A DNA stretch of 52,238 bases from an uncultured Dialister sp. (lineage in GTDB: Bacteria > Bacillota > Negativicutes > Veillonellales > Dialisteraceae), in contig UQRR01000003.1 of NCBI GenBank assembly GCA_900543455.1, forward strand, positions 1 through 52,238. The letters are read 5' to 3'. Positions 1-7,644 of this stretch are shown in pieces. The notes under the pieces were generated by a model. The model was not told the origin of the DNA. It ran no database searches and worked only from the letters and a program-made list of their open reading frames with translations. The position numbers were made by a program, and so were the translations under genes. How positions within the stretch are numbered: the first letter of the stretch is position 1; the number at the start of each line of letters is the position of its first letter.

Positions 1-1
1 C

Positions 2-688
2 GCCGATCGCGAGACGACCTTCATCCTCGCCGCCGTTGGCTTTGAGACGACGGCACCTGTCTGGGCGGATCTCATTCAGCGCGTCTATGAAGAGCACATC
101 CCGAATGTCCGTTTCTTGACGGCGCTCAAAACGATGCCGGGGGCGATGTCGCTGATTTCGAGGGAAAGCCACATCGATGGTTTCCTCTGCCCCGGCCATG
201 TCGCCGTCATCACGGGAAGCCGTCCCTTCAGAAAGCTCGCAGAAGAAACAGGAGAGACGATGGTGATCGGCGGCTTCTCGCCTGCGGACCTTCTCCGCGC
301 ACTGACACGTCTCGTGCTTGCGGCGTCGCAGAAAAAGAGGGGACTATGGAATGAGTATCCGAGTGTCGTGACGGAAGAGGGAAATCCGAAGGCGCTGTCT
401 CTTCTTGCGGATGTTTTCACCCCGGGGGATGCCGTGTGGCGCGGTCTTGGGACGATCGCAGGCTCCGGGCTTTATCTCCGGGAGAAATACCGCGCGCTCG
501 ATGCGGGCAGCCGGGGACTCTCAGAAGACCGGATGCCTGCCGGCTGTCGCTGCGGCGATGTCCTGACAGGCCGCATCACGAGCGAGGAATGTCCCTGCTT
601 CGGCCGTGCCTGCACGCCCGAGCATCCTGTTGGTGCTTGTATGGTCTCCTCCGAGGGCGCCTGCTGCATTACCTATCGGGAGAAGTGA
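2..688 (+). CDS. hypD: HypD, [NiFe]-hydrogenase maturation protein (5' end outside window)
   Basis: The reading frame is open from the window edge, so the N-terminal part is missing. HypD is the iron-sulfur scaffold on which, with HypC, the Fe(CN)2CO centre of [NiFe] hydrogenases is assembled in the cytoplasm. The family motif GFETTAP is visible near the start of the fragment. The C-terminal segment is cysteine-rich (CRCGD, ECPCFG, CxxxxxxxVGAC, ACCITY), as expected for the [4Fe-4S] domain. hypE follows about 380 bp downstream on the same strand, separated by repeats. Upstream hyp genes are presumably just outside the window. The TGA stop is followed within 5 bp by a heptamer repeat array. 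Confidence 0.93.
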   Translation, partial: ADRETTFILAAVGFETTAPVWADLIQRVYEEHIPNVRFLTALKTMPGAMSLISRESHIDGFLCPGHVAVITGSRPFRKLAEETGETMVIGGFSPADLLRALTRLVLAASQKKRGLWNEYPSVVTEEGNPKALSLLADVFTPGDAVWRGLGTIAGSGLYLREKYRALDAGSRGLSEDRMPAGCRCGDVLTGRITSEECPCFGRACTPEHPVGACMVSSEGACCITYREK

Positions 689-1060
689 TTGCGTGACTAG
701 TGACTAGGGATTAGAGATTAGGATTCTCCAGCATCGTCATCCCGAGCGTAGCCGAGGGTCTCTACTGCACTGTGGGAATCAGCGTGTATGCGCCGGGGGG
801 AAAAGATGTCTTGGTGCTGCCGAACATCAGGCAATGAGCGTTCTGCTATAGAGATTTCTCGTCTACGCTCGAAATGACGACGGCGCGAAGCGCTATCAAA
901 ATTCTGCGGTGCTTCATTATTTTATGCGCCGCACCACGATTTCTCATTTCTAATTTCTCATGCAAGCAAAGCTTTCATTCGAAATCAAGGGACAGCACGC
1001 CTCCTGGGCGAACCCTGAACCCTGCACCTATTTCCAACCAACGATCAATCAACAAGGAGC
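689..1060. repeat. Intergenic repeat mosaic between hypD and hypE
   Basis: There is no gene here. Positions 693-726 are five heptamers (GTGACTA x2, GGGATTA, GAGATTA, GGATTCT). Positions 733-881 are one copy of the element with inverted ATCGTCAT ends, in the opposite orientation to the copies at 14518 and 17332. Positions 901-934 are a copy of the GCGGCGC palindrome. Positions 945-1030 carry the 'CTTTCATTCGAAATCAAGGG' block and 'GAACCCTGAACCC' heptamers. Confidence 0.85.
733..881 (-). mobile_element. MITE-like element with inverted ATCGTCAT ends, copy 1
   Basis: This 149-bp unit has ends ATCGTCATCCCGAGCG and CGCTCGAAATGACGA, which are near-perfect inverted repeats of about 28 bp. Its core reads as the reverse complement of the units at 14518-14667 and 17332-17479. 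It encodes no protein. Mobility is inferred only from the repeated, bounded structure. Confidence 0.6.
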
Positions 1061-1065
1061 CACTT

Positions 1066-2049
1066 ATGAATATCGAACTTCGCCACGGGAGCGGCGGCGA
1101 GGAGACAGGGAAGCTGATCGCCTCTCTCTTTGCCAAATACCTGACAAATCCCATCTTAGACCGTATGGAAGACGGTGCGGTGCTGCCGCCCCTCTCCGGC
1201 GTGCCTGTCATGACGACGGACAGCTTTGTCGTTTCGCCGCTCTTCTTTCCGGGGGGCGACATCGGACGGCTCTCCGTCTGCGGGACGGTGAATGATCTGG
1301 CCTCGATGGGGGCAAGGCCTCTCTATCTGACGGCGGGCTTCATCCTCGAGACGGGACTTTCCACCGATGTGCTGGAGCCGATCGTCCGCTCCATGGCAGA
1401 GACGGCGAAGGAGGCGGGCGTCACGATCGTGGCCGGTGATACAAAGGTCATCGAAGGGAAGGGCGGCCTTTACATCAATACCGCGGGCCTTGGCGATCGC
1501 GCGCCGGACTGTGAGATCTCCTCCGGAAATCTTCACGATGGGGATGCGATCCTCGTCACGGGGACGCTTGGCGACCATCACGCCGTCATCCTCACAGAGC
1601 GCATGCAGATGAAGACGACGCTTGCGAGCGACTGTGCGCCCCTGAATCATCTGGTGGAAGCCCTTCTGGCGGCGAAGCTGCCCGTCCATACCATTCGCGA
1701 CATCACGAGAGGGGGACTGGCGACCGTTGCCAATGAGCTGGCAGCAGCCTCCGGCGTTTCCATCACGCTCTCCGAAGAGGCACTGCCGATCAGAGAAGAG
1801 ATCAAAGCACTCTCCGGCATCCTTGGACTTGATCCATTGACGATGGGAAACGAGGGCAAGATGCTGATCGCGCTCCCTGCCGCCGAGGCAGAGACGGCGC
1901 TTCGCATTCTTCGCGCGCTCCCCTATGGGACAGAGGCCGAAGAGATCGGGCGCGTCAGCACGGGAAGCGGCGTGCATCTTAAGACTCTCTATGGCGGATG
2001 CCGCCGCATCCTTCCGCTTCGGGGAGAGGGCCTTCCGAGGATTTGCTGA
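1066..2049 (+). CDS. hypE: HypE, carbamoyl-dehydratase of hydrogenase maturation
   Basis: This is a 327-aa PurM/AIR-synthase-like protein. HypE receives a carbamoyl group from HypF on its C-terminal cysteine and dehydrates it with ATP to a thiocyanate, which supplies the CN ligands of the [NiFe] centre. The protein ends in PRIC, the diagnostic C-terminal motif with the acceptor cysteine as last residue. The N-terminus MNIELRHGSGGEET and the TTDSFVVSPLFFPGGDIG segment are typical. The ATG at 1066 is chosen because AAGGAG lies 7 bp upstream; the open frame extends further back only through intergenic repeats. It probably works with hypD upstream, but a repeat mosaic separates the two. Confidence 0.95.
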   Translation: MNIELRHGSGGEETGKLIASLFAKYLTNPILDRMEDGAVLPPLSGVPVMTTDSFVVSPLFFPGGDIGRLSVCGTVNDLASMGARPLYLTAGFILETGLSTDVLEPIVRSMAETAKEAGVTIVAGDTKVIEGKGGLYINTAGLGDRAPDCEISSGNLHDGDAILVTGTLGDHHAVILTERMQMKTTLASDCAPLNHLVEALLAAKLPVHTIRDITRGGLATVANELAAASGVSITLSEEALPIREEIKALSGILGLDPLTMGNEGKMLIALPAAEAETALRILRALPYGTEAEEIGRVSTGSGVHLKTLYGGCRRILPLRGEGLPRIC

Positions 2050-2062
2050 GAGAAAGTCGGGG

Positions 2063-2336
2063 ATAAGTGACTGGTAGCTAGGGATTAGGGATTGGAAGCA
2101 AGCGGTGATTGAAATAGCGCAATTGTTGCGCTAATGGTTCTGCAAGGAAGATCCCTCGGCTTCGCTCGGGATGACGATACGTGCGAAGCACCATCAAAAT
2201 TCCTCGGCGCTTCTATTTTTTTATGCGCCGCACCAAACCCTTTGAACTCGTAGAACCTACAGAACCCGCTGAACCTCTTTCAGCCGCAATCAAAGAGTAT
2301 CACGCCCCACGGGCCAACCCCGAACCCATTCCATAA
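2063..2336. repeat. Intergenic repeat mosaic downstream of hypE
   Basis: Four heptamers at 2067-2094 (GTGACTG, GTAGCTA, GGGATTA, GGGATTG) follow the hypE stop. A half element ending in 'CTCGGGATGACGAT' lies around 2150-2180, a GCGGCGC palindrome copy at 2205-2236, and 'GAACC' plus 'AATCAAAGAGTATCACGCCCC' blocks up to 2336. There is no coding potential. Confidence 0.8.
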
Positions 2337-2347
2337 GGAGAACATCC

Positions 2348-2788
2348 ATGATCCATAAATTTCACAGCCGGCCGAATGGCTGGGAGGGCATCACACCCCA
2401 TATTTATAAGGAAAATCCAGGGGTCTTTCGCGATGTGACGAAGCAGATCCTTTTTGACAACGAAGCCGACCTTCCGGTGCAGTTCCGTTATTTTCAAGTG
2501 GAAAAGGACGGCTTCTCCTCGCTGGAAAAGCATGAGCACATGCATCTCGTCTTGATCTTTAAAGGGAAGGGCCATGCGCTTCTTGGAAGTGATGTGCATG
2601 AAGTCAGGGAAGGGGATCTCATCACCATCCCGCCTTGGCAGTGGCATCAGTTTCGCGCGGACGCAGGAGACATTCTGGGCTTCCTCTGCCTCGTGAACCA
2701 TGACCGCGACATCCCCGTCTATCCGACGGAGGAGGAGCTCTTGGCGCTCAAAAGAGATCCGGAGATCGAGAAATTCTTGAAAAAGTAA
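2348..2788 (+). CDS. Cupin-domain protein
   Basis: This 146-aa soluble protein has one cupin_2-type beta-barrel. The first metal-binding motif is visible as EHEHMHLVLIFKGKG (about residues 58-72). The second is DLITIPPWQWHQF (about 95-107), supplying a histidine and an aromatic-lined pocket. Small single-cupin proteins bind a metal and may be isomerases, dioxygenases or sugar/metabolite sensors; the sequence does not say which. An AAGGAG site lies 8 bp before the ATG. The HAD hydrolase gene begins 9 bp after the stop, so the two are probably co-transcribed and may act on related small molecules. Confidence 0.8.
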   Translation: MIHKFHSRPNGWEGITPHIYKENPGVFRDVTKQILFDNEADLPVQFRYFQVEKDGFSSLEKHEHMHLVLIFKGKGHALLGSDVHEVREGDLITIPPWQWHQFRADAGDILGFLCLVNHDRDIPVYPTEEELLALKRDPEIEKFLKK

Positions 2789-2797
2789 GGAGCATAT

Positions 2798-3514
2798 ATG
2801 TTTGAGAACAAGTCGACGATCATTTTTGATATGGACGGGACGCTGATCGACTCCGTCGGCGTGTGGAACCAGGTGGATCTCCGGCTGATCCAAACGCTTG
2901 GCGGGCCTGCCATGGCAGAGGGCGATGTCCAGCAGAGAAGAGAGCGCTTCCTGAAGGAGCATCGGAATGCAGAAAAGCCGTATCTTTCTTACTGCGAGGA
3001 GCTGGGGAAAACGTATGCCTCTGCATGGCAGGCCGAAGACATTCTGCAGGAGCGTTACCGCATAGCGCAGCATTTCCTGAAGGAGGTCGTGGACTATAAG
3101 CCGGGCGCACCGGAGGTGCTCCATGCTTTCAAGAAAGACGGGAAGACACTCGTGATCGCCAGCACCACGCGCCGCGGCAATATGGAAGTATATCGGAAGG
3201 GAAATAAAAATATCCGCGGCAAAGCACCGCTTGATTCCTGCTTCACGAGGATCTACACGCAGGAAGATGCGCCGGAGATCAAGCCAAGCCCGGCTATCTA
3301 CCTCAAGGTCATCGAGGATATGGGTCTTTCCAAAGAAGAATGCTTCATCTTCGAGGATTCGCTGGCGGGTGCGACCGCGGCAAGAAATGCCGGCATCGAC
3401 TTCGCCGTGATCTATGACCGCTACTCCGACGCCGACCGCGAAGAGCTTGATCAGATGACGCCGTATCAGTTTGGGGAGTGGGAAGACGTGATGAAAGTCA
3501 TTAGACGGCAATAG
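2798..3514 (+). CDS. HAD-superfamily hydrolase (phosphoglycolate/beta-PGM-like)
   Basis: This is a 238-aa phosphatase of HAD subfamily I. Motif I DMDGT (nucleophile and general-acid Asp) is at residues 11-15. Motif II lies in VIASTTRRGN, the motif III lysine in EIKPSPAIYL, and motif IV in FIFEDSLAGATAARNAG. A cap domain of about 80 residues lies between motifs I and II, as in beta-phosphoglucomutase and phosphoglycolate phosphatase relatives. The substrate cannot be read from sequence. An AAGGAG site sits 8 bp upstream, and the gene is 9 bp after the cupin gene, implying one transcript. Confidence 0.85.
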   Translation: MFENKSTIIFDMDGTLIDSVGVWNQVDLRLIQTLGGPAMAEGDVQQRRERFLKEHRNAEKPYLSYCEELGKTYASAWQAEDILQERYRIAQHFLKEVVDYKPGAPEVLHAFKKDGKTLVIASTTRRGNMEVYRKGNKNIRGKAPLDSCFTRIYTQEDAPEIKPSPAIYLKVIEDMGLSKEECFIFEDSLAGATAARNAGIDFAVIYDRYSDADREELDQMTPYQFGEWEDVMKVIRRQ

Positions 3515-3672
3515 GTTCAAAGGGTTCATTGGGTTCTACCGGTTCAACGGGGGATGGGCGGCGCATCAAAATGAAAAAGCGCCGCAGGTTTTTGATTTAA
3601 GAGAGTGCGCTATTTCTGAAAGATGAGAACCACGCCCTCCCTTTAGAATCCGCAGAATCCATCGAACCGGTT
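3515..3672. repeat. Intergenic repeats after the HAD gene
   Basis: GGTTCA-type heptamers ('AGGTTCAAAGGGTTCATTGGG') are followed by a GCGGCGC palindrome copy (3549-3580) and a 'GAATCCGCAGAATCC' tail. No gene is seen. Confidence 0.7.
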
Positions 3673-3680
3673 CCATCCCT

Positions 3681-3709
3681 TTGACATCTGCCCTTTTTCA
3701 TGCTATCAT
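3681..3709 (+). promoter_or_regulatory. Sigma-70 type promoter of the mntP riboswitch transcript
   Basis: TTGACA (3681-3686), a 17-bp spacer and TATCAT (3704-3709) place the start about 10 bp upstream of the riboswitch aptamer. Confidence 0.8.
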
Positions 3710-3719
3710 TCTCCAATAA

Positions 3720-3813
3720 GTGAGGGAGTAGCAGCCACTTCGGTGGAGCCCGTCAACATACTGGCAGTGACCCGTACATCCTGCCTGGCTTGCTTTAAAA
3801 ATGCGAGACTCAC
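3720..3813 (+). promoter_or_regulatory. yybP-ykoY manganese riboswitch aptamer
   Basis: The P1 stem is closed by GTGAG (3720-3724) and CTCAC (3809-3813). Conserved family strings are present: GGGAGTAGC after P1, CGTCAACATACTG in the first arm, and ATGCGAGACTCAC closing the second arm. Family members bind Mn2+ at the junction of the two stacked arms and usually turn on efflux genes. The next gene downstream is mntP, a manganese exporter, which supports the call. Confidence 0.88.
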
Positions 3814-3867
3814 GTGCATAGTTTTCGGCTGTGCGCGGGGTCTTTTTTTCGTTGGGAAAAGACCCCG
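3812..3867 (+). terminator. Expression platform hairpins of the Mn2+ riboswitch
   Basis: A stem CGTGCATAG/CTGTGCGCG (about 3813-3838) overlaps the 3' strand of P1 and runs into GGGGTCTTTTTTT, giving a terminator that competes with P1. A second perfect inverted repeat CGGGGTCTTTT (3836-3846) / AAAAGACCCCG (3857-3867) absorbs that T-tract into its own stem. Confidence 0.6.
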
Positions 3868-3869
3868 TA

Positions 3870-4262
3870 TGGGAAGATGGGGAATGAAGGGAGCGCAGAG
3901 CGCTGCAATGATAGATGACTGTAGTCTTGTATCGGCAGCTTTCGGTGCCCCGAAGGGGCGGATAGGGCACAGGCGGTATGAAAGAGAGCGGGAAGGAGTA
4001 TCTCAAATCGACGATTTATGAAAGCACCCTATCCACCGCTCCGCGGTCCCCCTTCCCCGATGGGGAAGGCTAAGAGGTGCGACGCTCCGCGTCGATTTTT
4101 ATAAAGGGCGATGCCCGAGGGCCGGCGAAAGGCAGGCTTTCTGATATGGCCTGACAGGTCGCGAATGAAAAAGATTTCTCGCTTGTGCTCGAAATGACAA
4201 TGCGAGAAAGTGACTAGTCACTAGTCACCAGTCACTAGTCCCCAGCTACCCAAGCCGCACAG
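3870..4262. repeat. Repeat-filled leader between riboswitch and mntP
   Basis: There is no credible gene. It contains 'CCCCGATGGGGAAGGC' and 'GGGCGATGCCCGA' motifs shared with other intergenic regions, a half element 'AAAGATTTCTCGCTTGTGCTCG' (about 4168-4192), and heptamers in the CTAGTCAC orientation at 4206-4250. Confidence 0.7.
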
Positions 4263-4287
4263 CCCATTTCATTTCGGGGAGATACCA

Positions 4288-4857
4288 ATGAGTGGTTTAT
4301 TTATTTTGAACAGTGTCCTGCTCGGCGTGGGACTTGCGATGGACGCCTTTTCCGTCTCGCTGGCAAATGGCCTTGCGAATCATTTCCTCCGCATCCGCAC
4401 CATGTGTCTCATCGCGGGGACCTTCGGCTTCTTCCAGTGGCTGATGCCGATGGCAGGCTGGGCATGTGTGAACCGGATCGTCGATCTTTTTCAGGTCCTG
4501 CTCCCGCTCGTGCCGTGGGCATCGCTGGTCCTGCTCGTCGCCATTGGCGGGCTCATGATCCGTGACGGTCTCTCCGGAGAAGAAGAGGACGTCAAGGTCA
4601 GCGTGGGCCTGCGCTACCTCTTGCTCCAGGGGCTCGCGACCTCCATGGACGCGCTCTCCGTCGGCTTCACCTTGGCAGAGTACCCCTTCGCCAAAGCGAT
4701 GCTCGCAAGTATCATCATCGGCATCGTGACCTTCGCCATCTGCATCGCAGGGCTCTTCCTCGGGAAACGCTTCGGCATGAAGCTCGCAGATAAGGCGACC
4801 ATCTTAGGCGGCGTGATCCTCATCGGGATCGGGCTGGAAATCTTCTTCGGCGCGTGA
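4288..4857 (+). CDS. mntP: MntP manganese efflux pump
   Basis: This 189-aa integral inner-membrane protein has six predicted hydrophobic segments in two related halves. The conserved acidic motifs are GLAMDAFSVSLANG (TM1) and LATSMDALSVGF (TM4); the membrane aspartates are needed for Mn2+ export in this family. The length matches the family norm. GGGGAGAT lies just before the ATG. The yybP-ykoY riboswitch about 470 bp upstream predicts induction by excess Mn2+. The gene is flanked by repeats on both sides. Confidence 0.9.
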   Translation: MSGLFILNSVLLGVGLAMDAFSVSLANGLANHFLRIRTMCLIAGTFGFFQWLMPMAGWACVNRIVDLFQVLLPLVPWASLVLLVAIGGLMIRDGLSGEEEDVKVSVGLRYLLLQGLATSMDALSVGFTLAEYPFAKAMLASIIIGIVTFAICIAGLFLGKRFGMKLADKATILGGVILIGIGLEIFFGA

Positions 4858-4990
4858 GAATAGAGGGGTAGCCCTTAGGGGGCTGCCCCTTGATTGTGGA
4901 AGAAAGCTTTGCTCGAATTAGGAATGAGGAATGAAGGTGCGGCGCACCATTCATAGAGCGCCGAAGATTTAAGGACGTATTGGTTTTTTA

Positions 4991-5016
4991 GCCCCTTCCC
5001 ATGGAGGGGCTTTTTT
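4991..5016 (+). terminator. Intrinsic terminator downstream of mntP
   Basis: GCCCCT (4991-4996) / AGGGGC (5005-5010) is followed by TTTTTT. Confidence 0.75.
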
Positions 5017-5131
5017 GATGCGCTCGCTGAAGTTTGAAAGCAGAGATGAGTAGCTAGGGATTAGGAATTGGGGATTAGGGGCGACTAGTGACTGGTGACT
5101 AGGGATTAGACGTTAGACATCAGACTCCCGT

Positions 5132-5294
5132 ATCGTCATTTCGAGCGAAGCGAGAAATCTTCCTTGCACAACGGTCAAACGGAGAGCGTCAGATGAGGAG
5201 CAGCCGAAGCACCCACGCGATTTTATCATTACCTCATAAGTACAGAGTGCCGCAAGGGCGTAAAAGATCCCTCGGCTACGCTCGGGATGACGAT
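5132..5294. mobile_element. Inverted-end element, variant core (copy near tctC)
   Basis: This 163-bp unit has ends ATCGTCATTTCGAGCGAAG and CTACGCTCGGGATGACGAT, inverted relative to each other. The core differs from the 149-bp copies but the unit at 20182-20344 has the same length. Confidence 0.5.
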
Positions 5295-5694
5295 ACGAGA
5301 GAACGGGCGATCTCACATTCCCTTTCATTCCTTCACGTAGAAGGCTGCCCCTGCGGGGCAGTCTATCCTCCGCCTTCGGCGCGCCCCTTCTTCAAGGGGC
5401 TACACAACAGTCATGTAAAAACGCTGACCCTTCGCAAGGTCGCCTTCCCCATATCGTCATTTCGAGCGAAGCGAGAAATCTTTGTCATTCGCGGTTCAGT
5501 GGTCGATGTGTGGAGTCCCAAAAACGAGAAACCTGCTATCAGCTGAACCTTGAACCCTGAACTTTTCTATATCAATTTTAGAAGATGCCACTAGGCTTCT
5601 ATGCCTTTCTCTCATATGCACTGCCAGAAGCATGAGTAAACGCAAATAACAAGCATATACTTGTTCAATAAACGCTTTACAAGCACTTTACCTG

Positions 5695-5723
5695 TTGTTT
5701 ACGAAAAAACAGAATGATAAAAT
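5695..5723 (+). promoter_or_regulatory. Candidate promoter of tctC
   Basis: TTGTTT (5695-5700), 17 bp, TAAAAT (5718-5723). The surrounding 5580-5750 stretch is AT-rich and free of repeats, unlike the rest of this intergenic region. Confidence 0.5.
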
Positions 5724-5834
5724 ATTTCTGATAAACGTGCAACAGAATAGAGGGGCGATGAAGCCTTCAGAAAGACGGACTATCCTCTTGCACGATTTTG
5801 AGGTAGCATCTCGGAAGATGCGAGGAGGAAACCT

Positions 5835-6830
5835 ATGAATAAGAAACTGGCATTGCTCGGTGTCGCAGTTCTTTCCGCAGGCATTCTTTTTGCCGGCTGC
5901 GGAAACAAAGACAAGAAAGCCGCAGGCGACGCTGCGTGGAAACCAACAAAGGACGTCAAGGTCATCGTGGCGTACAAAGCCGGCTCCGGCACGGACACTG
6001 GTGCGCGTCTCTTGACGAACAGCGCGAAGAAATATGTCGGGCAGACACTCGTCATCGAAAATAAACCGGGCGCTGACGGCAAGATCGGCTGGACGGAGCT
6101 TGCAAAATCTAAGCCGGACGGACAGACCATCGGCTTCATCAACCTGCCGACCTACACCACGCTCGCGCAGATGGAAGGCTCTGCATTCACGGACAAGTCC
6201 ATCGTCCCGATCTGCAACCACCTGACAGAAACGGCTGTCGTCGTGGTCAAGAAGGATGCGAAGTGGAACAGCCTGAAGGAACTCGTTGCAGATGCACAGG
6301 CAAACCCGGGACAGCTGAAATGTTCTACGAATGGCGTGCAGGCTTCGAATCACACCGCAGCCCAGCTCCTTGCACAGTCTGCGAAATTTGAATACAACGC
6401 AGTTCCTTATGGCGGAACTGCTGACCAGCTCCTCGCTCTCCGTCAGGGCGAAGTCGATTTCTCCTGCGCGAAAGTCGCTGATGTGGCAAAACTCATCAAA
6501 GGCGACAGCGCAGAGCTGAAAGTCCTCGGCGTCTATGCGGAAAAGAGAGACCCGCAGCTCCCAGATGTACCGACCTTGGGCGAACTCGGCTACTATAATA
6601 AATGGTACGGCTCCGCGCGTGCCCTCGTCGCTCCGAAGGGCACCCCGGACAATGTGATCAAGTTCTACGAAGATGCGTTCAAGAAGACCATGGAAGATCC
6701 GGAAGTCAAGAAAGCCCATGAAAATGCGGGCATGGTCATCGATTTCAAAGACAGCAAAGCCCTCGGCCAGATGATCGCAGAACAGATGGACTTCTGCAAG
6801 AACGTTGTTTCTAAGCTGTATGCGAAATAA
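5835..6830 (+). CDS. tctC: TctC, tripartite tricarboxylate transporter substrate-binding lipoprotein
   Basis: This 331-aa extracytoplasmic solute receptor belongs to the Bug/TctC family. The N-terminus is a lipoprotein signal with lipobox LFAGC (acylated Cys at about 22). Typical receptor strings follow: VIVAYKAGSGTDTGARLL, GQTLVIENKPGADGKIGW (the Bug-family loop that contacts the carboxylate), and LPDVPTLGELG. GAGGAAAC lies 9 bp before the ATG. It should deliver a di- or tricarboxylate to TctAB, encoded downstream after a hairpin and a repeat block, an arrangement that would let the receptor be made in excess. The exact ligand is not readable. Confidence 0.92.
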   Translation: MNKKLALLGVAVLSAGILFAGCGNKDKKAAGDAAWKPTKDVKVIVAYKAGSGTDTGARLLTNSAKKYVGQTLVIENKPGADGKIGWTELAKSKPDGQTIGFINLPTYTTLAQMEGSAFTDKSIVPICNHLTETAVVVVKKDAKWNSLKELVADAQANPGQLKCSTNGVQASNHTAAQLLAQSAKFEYNAVPYGGTADQLLALRQGEVDFSCAKVADVAKLIKGDSAELKVLGVYAEKRDPQLPDVPTLGELGYYNKWYGSARALVAPKGTPDNVIKFYEDAFKKTMEDPEVKKAHENAGMVIDFKDSKALGQMIAEQMDFCKNVVSKLYAK

Positions 6831-6900
6831 TTGAGGGTGCAGGGTTCAGGTCGATAGGTTCAGGATTCGCAGCGTGATCCCTATTCTCTGGAAATCACAA

Positions 6901-6948
6901 AAGCGAGAAACGAGAAGGTGCAAACGCTCGTTTCTCGCTTCTGTTTTC
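6901..6948 (+). terminator. Terminator-like hairpin between tctC and tctB
   Basis: A 14-bp perfect inverted repeat AAGCGAGAAACGAG (6901-6914) / CTCGTTTCTCGCTT (6927-6940) is followed by CTGTTTTCT. It would attenuate transcription after tctC. Confidence 0.65.
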
Positions 6949-7160
6949 TGGTGACTAGGGACTAGTGGCTAGGGATTAGGTTGGCGATACGAGAAAACCG
7001 CTGGTTTCAATTTTTCGCGGCGCTTTCGTAATTTTATGCGCCGCACCAACCCCATGGAACCTCTTGAACCTATAGAACCCGCTCCCCCTCTTTCGCATGT
7101 AATCACGGGGCGATACGCCCCATGAGCCAACCCTGAATCCTTACCCCATTTTCCAAAGGA
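6949..7160. repeat. Repeat mosaic between tctC and tctB
   Basis: Heptamers at 6949-6981 (GTGACTA, GGGACTA, GTGGCTA, GGGATTA) are followed by 'GGCGATACGAGAAAACCGCT', a GCGGCGC palindrome (7016-7048), 'GAACCTATAGAACCC' and the 'AATCACGGGGCGATACGCCCC' block. Confidence 0.8.
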
Positions 7161-7173
7161 GTCAAACCATTTC

Positions 7174-7632
7174 ATGAAAAAATCAGATATCTATATCTGC
7201 GGCTTCATGTACGCTTTCAGTTTCTTTTTCCTCTACCTGACACAGAGCTTTCCCCTCGGGGCGCGGCACTATCCGCACTTCGTCATCGGGCTCCTGCTCC
7301 TTCTCACCACTGTCCGCGTGGGGCAGATGGTGCGTGACTACCGGAGAGAAAAAGCTTCGGAAAACGACATGCCGGTCCTCTTCGACGGCTTTATGCCGAA
7401 ACAATTCTGGACCATGTTTGCGGCCTTCATCTTCTACTTTGTCATGATGTACCTCGTCGGTTTCTATCCCGCATCCCTGGTCTACCTGCTCTTCTGTCTG
7501 AAATTCTTCAAGATCCGTCCGCTCTACATTCTGCTGGTCCTCGCCGGTATGGTGGTGCTGGTATTCGGTACCTTTGATCTCTTCCTGAATGTGCCCCTTC
7601 CGATGGGCATGCTCATTGAAGACTTGCTCTAA
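7174..7632 (+). CDS. tctB: TctB, small membrane subunit of tripartite tricarboxylate transporter
   Basis: This 152-aa membrane protein has four hydrophobic segments (about residues 5-25, 33-50, 75-95 and 100-150 in two blocks), the normal size and topology for TctB. It pairs with TctA to form the secondary carboxylate symporter. A GGAG site (AAAGGAGTC) precedes the ATG by 10 bp. tctA starts 12 bp after the stop, so the two are co-translated. Assigned from topology and gene order, as TctB sequences are poorly conserved. Confidence 0.85.
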   Translation: MKKSDIYICGFMYAFSFFFLYLTQSFPLGARHYPHFVIGLLLLLTTVRVGQMVRDYRREKASENDMPVLFDGFMPKQFWTMFAAFIFYFVMMYLVGFYPASLVYLLFCLKFFKIRPLYILLVLAGMVVLVFGTFDLFLNVPLPMGMLIEDLL

Positions 7633-7644
7633 GGAGGAAATGAC

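Larger units (their letters stand above)
4858..5560. repeat. Large intergenic repeat mosaic downstream of mntP
   Basis: No gene is seen over about 700 bp. It holds GAATTAGGAATGAGGAAT repeats (4915-4935), a degenerate GCGGCGC palindrome (4940-4970), and a heptamer array at about 5048-5120. It also carries an inverted-end element at 5132-5294 with a core different from the 733/14518/17332 copies. A further solitary half element 'ATCGTCATTTCGAGCG' lies at about 5454-5480, and a 'GCCCCTTCTTCAAGGGGC' hairpin around 5383-5400. Confidence 0.8.
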
